Shown: piece by piece, positions 4,980 through 6,755 of the stretch
How the letters are laid out: every line of letters starts with the position of its first letter
How positions within the stretch are numbered: the first letter of the stretch is position 1
Assembly: GCA_017557715.1 (NCBI GenBank)
Contig: JAFYYE010000411.1
Span: 1 to 6,755 of the forward strand
DNA length: 6,755 bases
Reading direction: 5' to 3'
Origin: Pseudobutyrivibrio sp.
Lineage (GTDB): Bacteria; Bacillota; Clostridia; Lachnospirales; Lachnospiraceae
Made by a program: the position numbers and the translations under genes
Notes under the pieces: generated by a model
The model's database searches: none
Seen by the model: only the letters and a program-made list of their open reading frames with translations
What the model was told of the DNA's origin: nothing

Positions 4980-6074
4980 ATGGACAAAAATAAAGCAAGA
5001 AAGCAGATTAAGAAATTATATTTAGTAGACAGCTTAGGCGGACTTATGATAGGTGGAGCCTCATGGGTAGCATTACTGGCAGCAAGAGGTTTCAGCACAA
5101 TAGAAATTGGATTTGCAGAAAGTATTTTTCATATAGCAAGCATCATGTTTGAAATACCTTCAGGTGCACTGGCAGATGTATTTGGTCGAAAGAAAATAAT
5201 GATATTAAGCAGTTTTATGACAATAGTTTCATCGGTGCTTATGATTTTATCAAAGTCATTTGCAGGGATTGCGGTGACAATGGTTTTTAGTGCTTTGAGT
5301 TATAATCTGGCATCGGGAACTAGAGAGGCACTTGCTTATGATAGCTTGAAGGAAGCTGGTATTGAGGACGAATATAATAAATTTGCATCAAATGATTTGA
5401 TGATTTATCAGATATTTAGTTCTCTTGGCACCTTAATGGTTGGCGTGGCTCTTATGCTGGGATACAAGAAGGCAAATGCAGTGGATGCCATTCTTGCATT
5501 CATTTGCGTAATTATAGGCTTAACGTTCTTTGAAGTAAAAACAGAGTTGAATCAAAAACAAAGCGTTATAGGAAGATTCAAGGAAGTTGCTGTAGAAAGT
5601 GTAAGGTTCATCAAAGAAAACAGAAAAGCCAGATTGATTATATTATTTAATGCTTTAACAGGAGCAATATCAATTCTTATTCTGTTTTTCTTACAGGCAA
5701 AGCTACCAGCACTTGGACTAAAAAGTATTTGGCTTGGACCAGCATTGTTTGCAATGGGAATGGGAGCTGCACTGGGCTCGAAGGCAATCGAACTATTTCA
5801 GAAATATAGATATAGAACAATTGGAATTATTAGCCTTGTAGGTGTAAGCCTTGCCTTTACATCATTATTTACACGAAATGTATGGATAATAATTGTCTGT
5901 GGATTTATTGGTGCATTCAGTGATAATTTCCTTGAAGTTCGTACTGACGTATTACTAAATAGCATGGTGCCATCGGATCAGAGAGCCACATTGATGTCAA
6001 TTAACTCATTTACATTTTCAGTGATAATGGTAGTGTTAGCACCGTTATTTGGAATCATTTTTGGAATGATATAA
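4980..6074 (+). CDS. MFS transporter (probable efflux, short C-terminus)
   Basis: This 364-residue inner-membrane protein belongs to the major facilitator superfamily of proton-coupled or uniport carriers. Hydrophobic segments lie at about 11-32, 42-61, 73-91, 94-110, 140-160, 166-184, 217-239, 250-266, 280-296, 300-315 and 343-362. Motif A, G-A-L-A-D-V-F-G-R-K-K (62-72), joins segments 2 and 3. The P-S-D-Q-R-A-T-L-M-S-I stretch (331-341) recurs in drug-efflux-like Firmicutes MFS proteins. I count 11 segments; the expected twelfth is missing, and family members are often about 400 residues, so the C-terminus may be truncated. AAGGAG at 4966-4971, eight bases before ATG, is the ribosome-binding site and lies inside the attenuator stem; an in-frame stop at 4965-4967 excludes an earlier start. 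The leader design suggests induction by something that alters translation, such as a ribosome-targeting antibiotic. The substrate is unknown. Confidence 0.88.
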   Translation: MDKNKARKQIKKLYLVDSLGGLMIGGASWVALLAARGFSTIEIGFAESIFHIASIMFEIPSGALADVFGRKKIMILSSFMTIVSSVLMILSKSFAGIAVTMVFSALSYNLASGTREALAYDSLKEAGIEDEYNKFASNDLMIYQIFSSLGTLMVGVALMLGYKKANAVDAILAFICVIIGLTFFEVKTELNQKQSVIGRFKEVAVESVRFIKENRKARLIILFNALTGAISILILFFLQAKLPALGLKSIWLGPALFAMGMGAALGSKAIELFQKYRYRTIGIISLVGVSLAFTSLFTRNVWIIIVCGFIGAFSDNFLEVRTDVLLNSMVPSDQRATLMSINSFTFSVIMVVLAPLFGIIFGMI

Positions 6075-6116
6075 CAAAATAGGAAAATCTTAATCAATTC
6101 TTAAAGATTTACCTAC

Positions 6117-6145
6117 TTGGAACTTAAAATAATAAACAATACAAT
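6117..6145 (+). promoter_or_regulatory. Promoter of the response-regulator gene
   Basis: TTGGAA at 6117-6122, a 17-bp spacer and TACAAT at 6140-6145. RNA would start near 6152, about 37 nt before the coding start. No convincing terminator separates it from the MFS gene; only a weak AT-rich 7-bp stem without a T-tract lies near 6083-6110, so some read-through from the transporter is possible. Confidence 0.5.
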
Positions 6146-6188
6146 GGTTTTGTGATTAATCATAGGAAGCAAATAAACGGGAGATAAA

Positions 6189-6755
6189 ATGAGCAATATT
6201 CTAATTTGTGATGACGAACAGGATATTATTTCTGCACTTCGAATTTATTTGGAGAGTGAAGGAATGAATGTGACTTCGGCTTCAAATGGAAAGGAAGCTG
6301 TAGATATTATGAAGGGAGACGAGGGAAATGATATTCAGCTCATCTTACTTGATGTGATGATGCCAGAGATGGATGGTATTACTGCTATGGCTGAAATTAG
6401 AAAAAGTTCCAACGTTCCAATCATAATGCTTACTGCAAAAAGTGAAGATGCAGACAAGGTCATTGGGCTCACTGTAGGAGCTGATGATTATGTTACAAAA
6501 CCATTTAACCCGGTGGAGCTTATGGCTAGAGTGAAGTCACAGCTTCGTAGGTATACGATGCTTGGTGCTCAGAACGGAAATGCGAATATCGTAAATACGA
6601 ATATTATTACAGTGGGTGGCATTGAGCTGGATGATAAATCTAAAGAGGTTACTTTAGATGGCAATCCTGTTTCTCTTACTCCGTTAGAATATGACATTTT
6701 AAAATTACTTATGACCCATAAGGGCGAAGTGCTCTCACCACGTGACATTTATGAA
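6189..6755 (+). CDS. OmpR/PhoB-family response regulator (partial, 3' end outside window)
   Basis: The 189 codons present encode a complete receiver domain and the beginning of a winged-helix DNA-binding domain. In the receiver, D8 and D9 form the acidic pocket, D55 in L-L-D-V-M-M-P is the phosphoacceptor, T82 is the switch residue and K104 in T-K-P-F is the conserved lysine. The linker covers about 122-137, and the effector domain starts near 138, with S-L-T-P-L-E-Y-D-I-L at 162-171 typical of the OmpR/PhoB fold. About 35-45 residues are missing from the end. GGGAG at 6179-6183, five bases before ATG, supports the start. The style is close to VanR-like regulators of Firmicutes. A partner histidine kinase would be expected just downstream. 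Its link to the neighbouring transporter is unproven. Confidence 0.92.
   Translation, partial: MSNILICDDEQDIISALRIYLESEGMNVTSASNGKEAVDIMKGDEGNDIQLILLDVMMPEMDGITAMAEIRKSSNVPIIMLTAKSEDADKVIGLTVGADDYVTKPFNPVELMARVKSQLRRYTMLGAQNGNANIVNTNIITVGGIELDDKSKEVTLDGNPVSLTPLEYDILKLLMTHKGEVLSPRDIYE

Noticed and set aside
6080..6110. Possible terminator after the MFS gene
   Set aside because: AAATCTT/AAGATTT gives a 7-bp AT-only stem with no T-tract after it; too weak to call.

Overview
The window is low-GC, bacterial and densely coded. Strong AAGGAG/GGAG ribosome-binding sites, T-tract terminators and protein families such as a short acidic lipoprotein, a DLYGT-type HAD protein and a VanR-like regulator suggest a Firmicute, most likely a Lachnospiraceae relative of the Butyrivibrio/Pseudobutyrivibrio kind. 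That assignment is an inference from protein style; no rRNA or marker gene is present.

Left part (1-1217): the window opens with a perfect 142-bp palindrome centred on a bidirectional terminator. Its position at base 1 makes an assembly fold-back at a contig end the likeliest explanation. It is followed by acylphosphatase (acyP) and a secreted lipoprotein-like protein of unknown function, both on the + strand.

Middle part (1218-3260): a complete 1.65-kb IS4-family insertion sequence sits in the loop of an intrinsic terminator that lay between the lipoprotein gene (+) and a convergent PAP2-phosphatase gene (-). The target duplication (up to 13 bp) and both terminal repeats are readable, so the parental terminator can be rebuilt exactly. 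The IS carries its own terminators facing incoming transcription at both ends, plus two hairpins in the transposase leader, one overlapping the Shine-Dalgarno sequence. The PAP2-family gene is a remnant: a 39-codon N-terminus, an amber codon, then the C-terminal 69 codons in the same frame. The catalytic core is missing.

Right part (3261-6755): a HAD-like hydrolase and a NUDIX hydrolase lie 45 nt apart and probably form an operon. Then comes an MFS transporter with its own promoter, a 32-codon leader ORF with a strong ribosome-binding site, and a terminator whose 3' arm contains the transporter's Shine-Dalgarno sequence. Two mutually exclusive sets of base pairs can be drawn by eye, one ending in the terminator and the other in an antiterminator. 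This is the layout of ribosome-mediated attenuation and is the most interesting signal here. The window ends inside an OmpR/PhoB-type response regulator with its own promoter; a sensor kinase may follow outside the window.

The stretches without a confident gene were read as follows: 1-152 palindrome and acyP promoter; 1218-1386 left IS end with two terminators; 2704-2930 right IS end; 3261-3417 divergent promoter region; 4699-4979 attenuator leader; 6075-6188 regulator promoter. No tRNA, rRNA or CRISPR array was seen.
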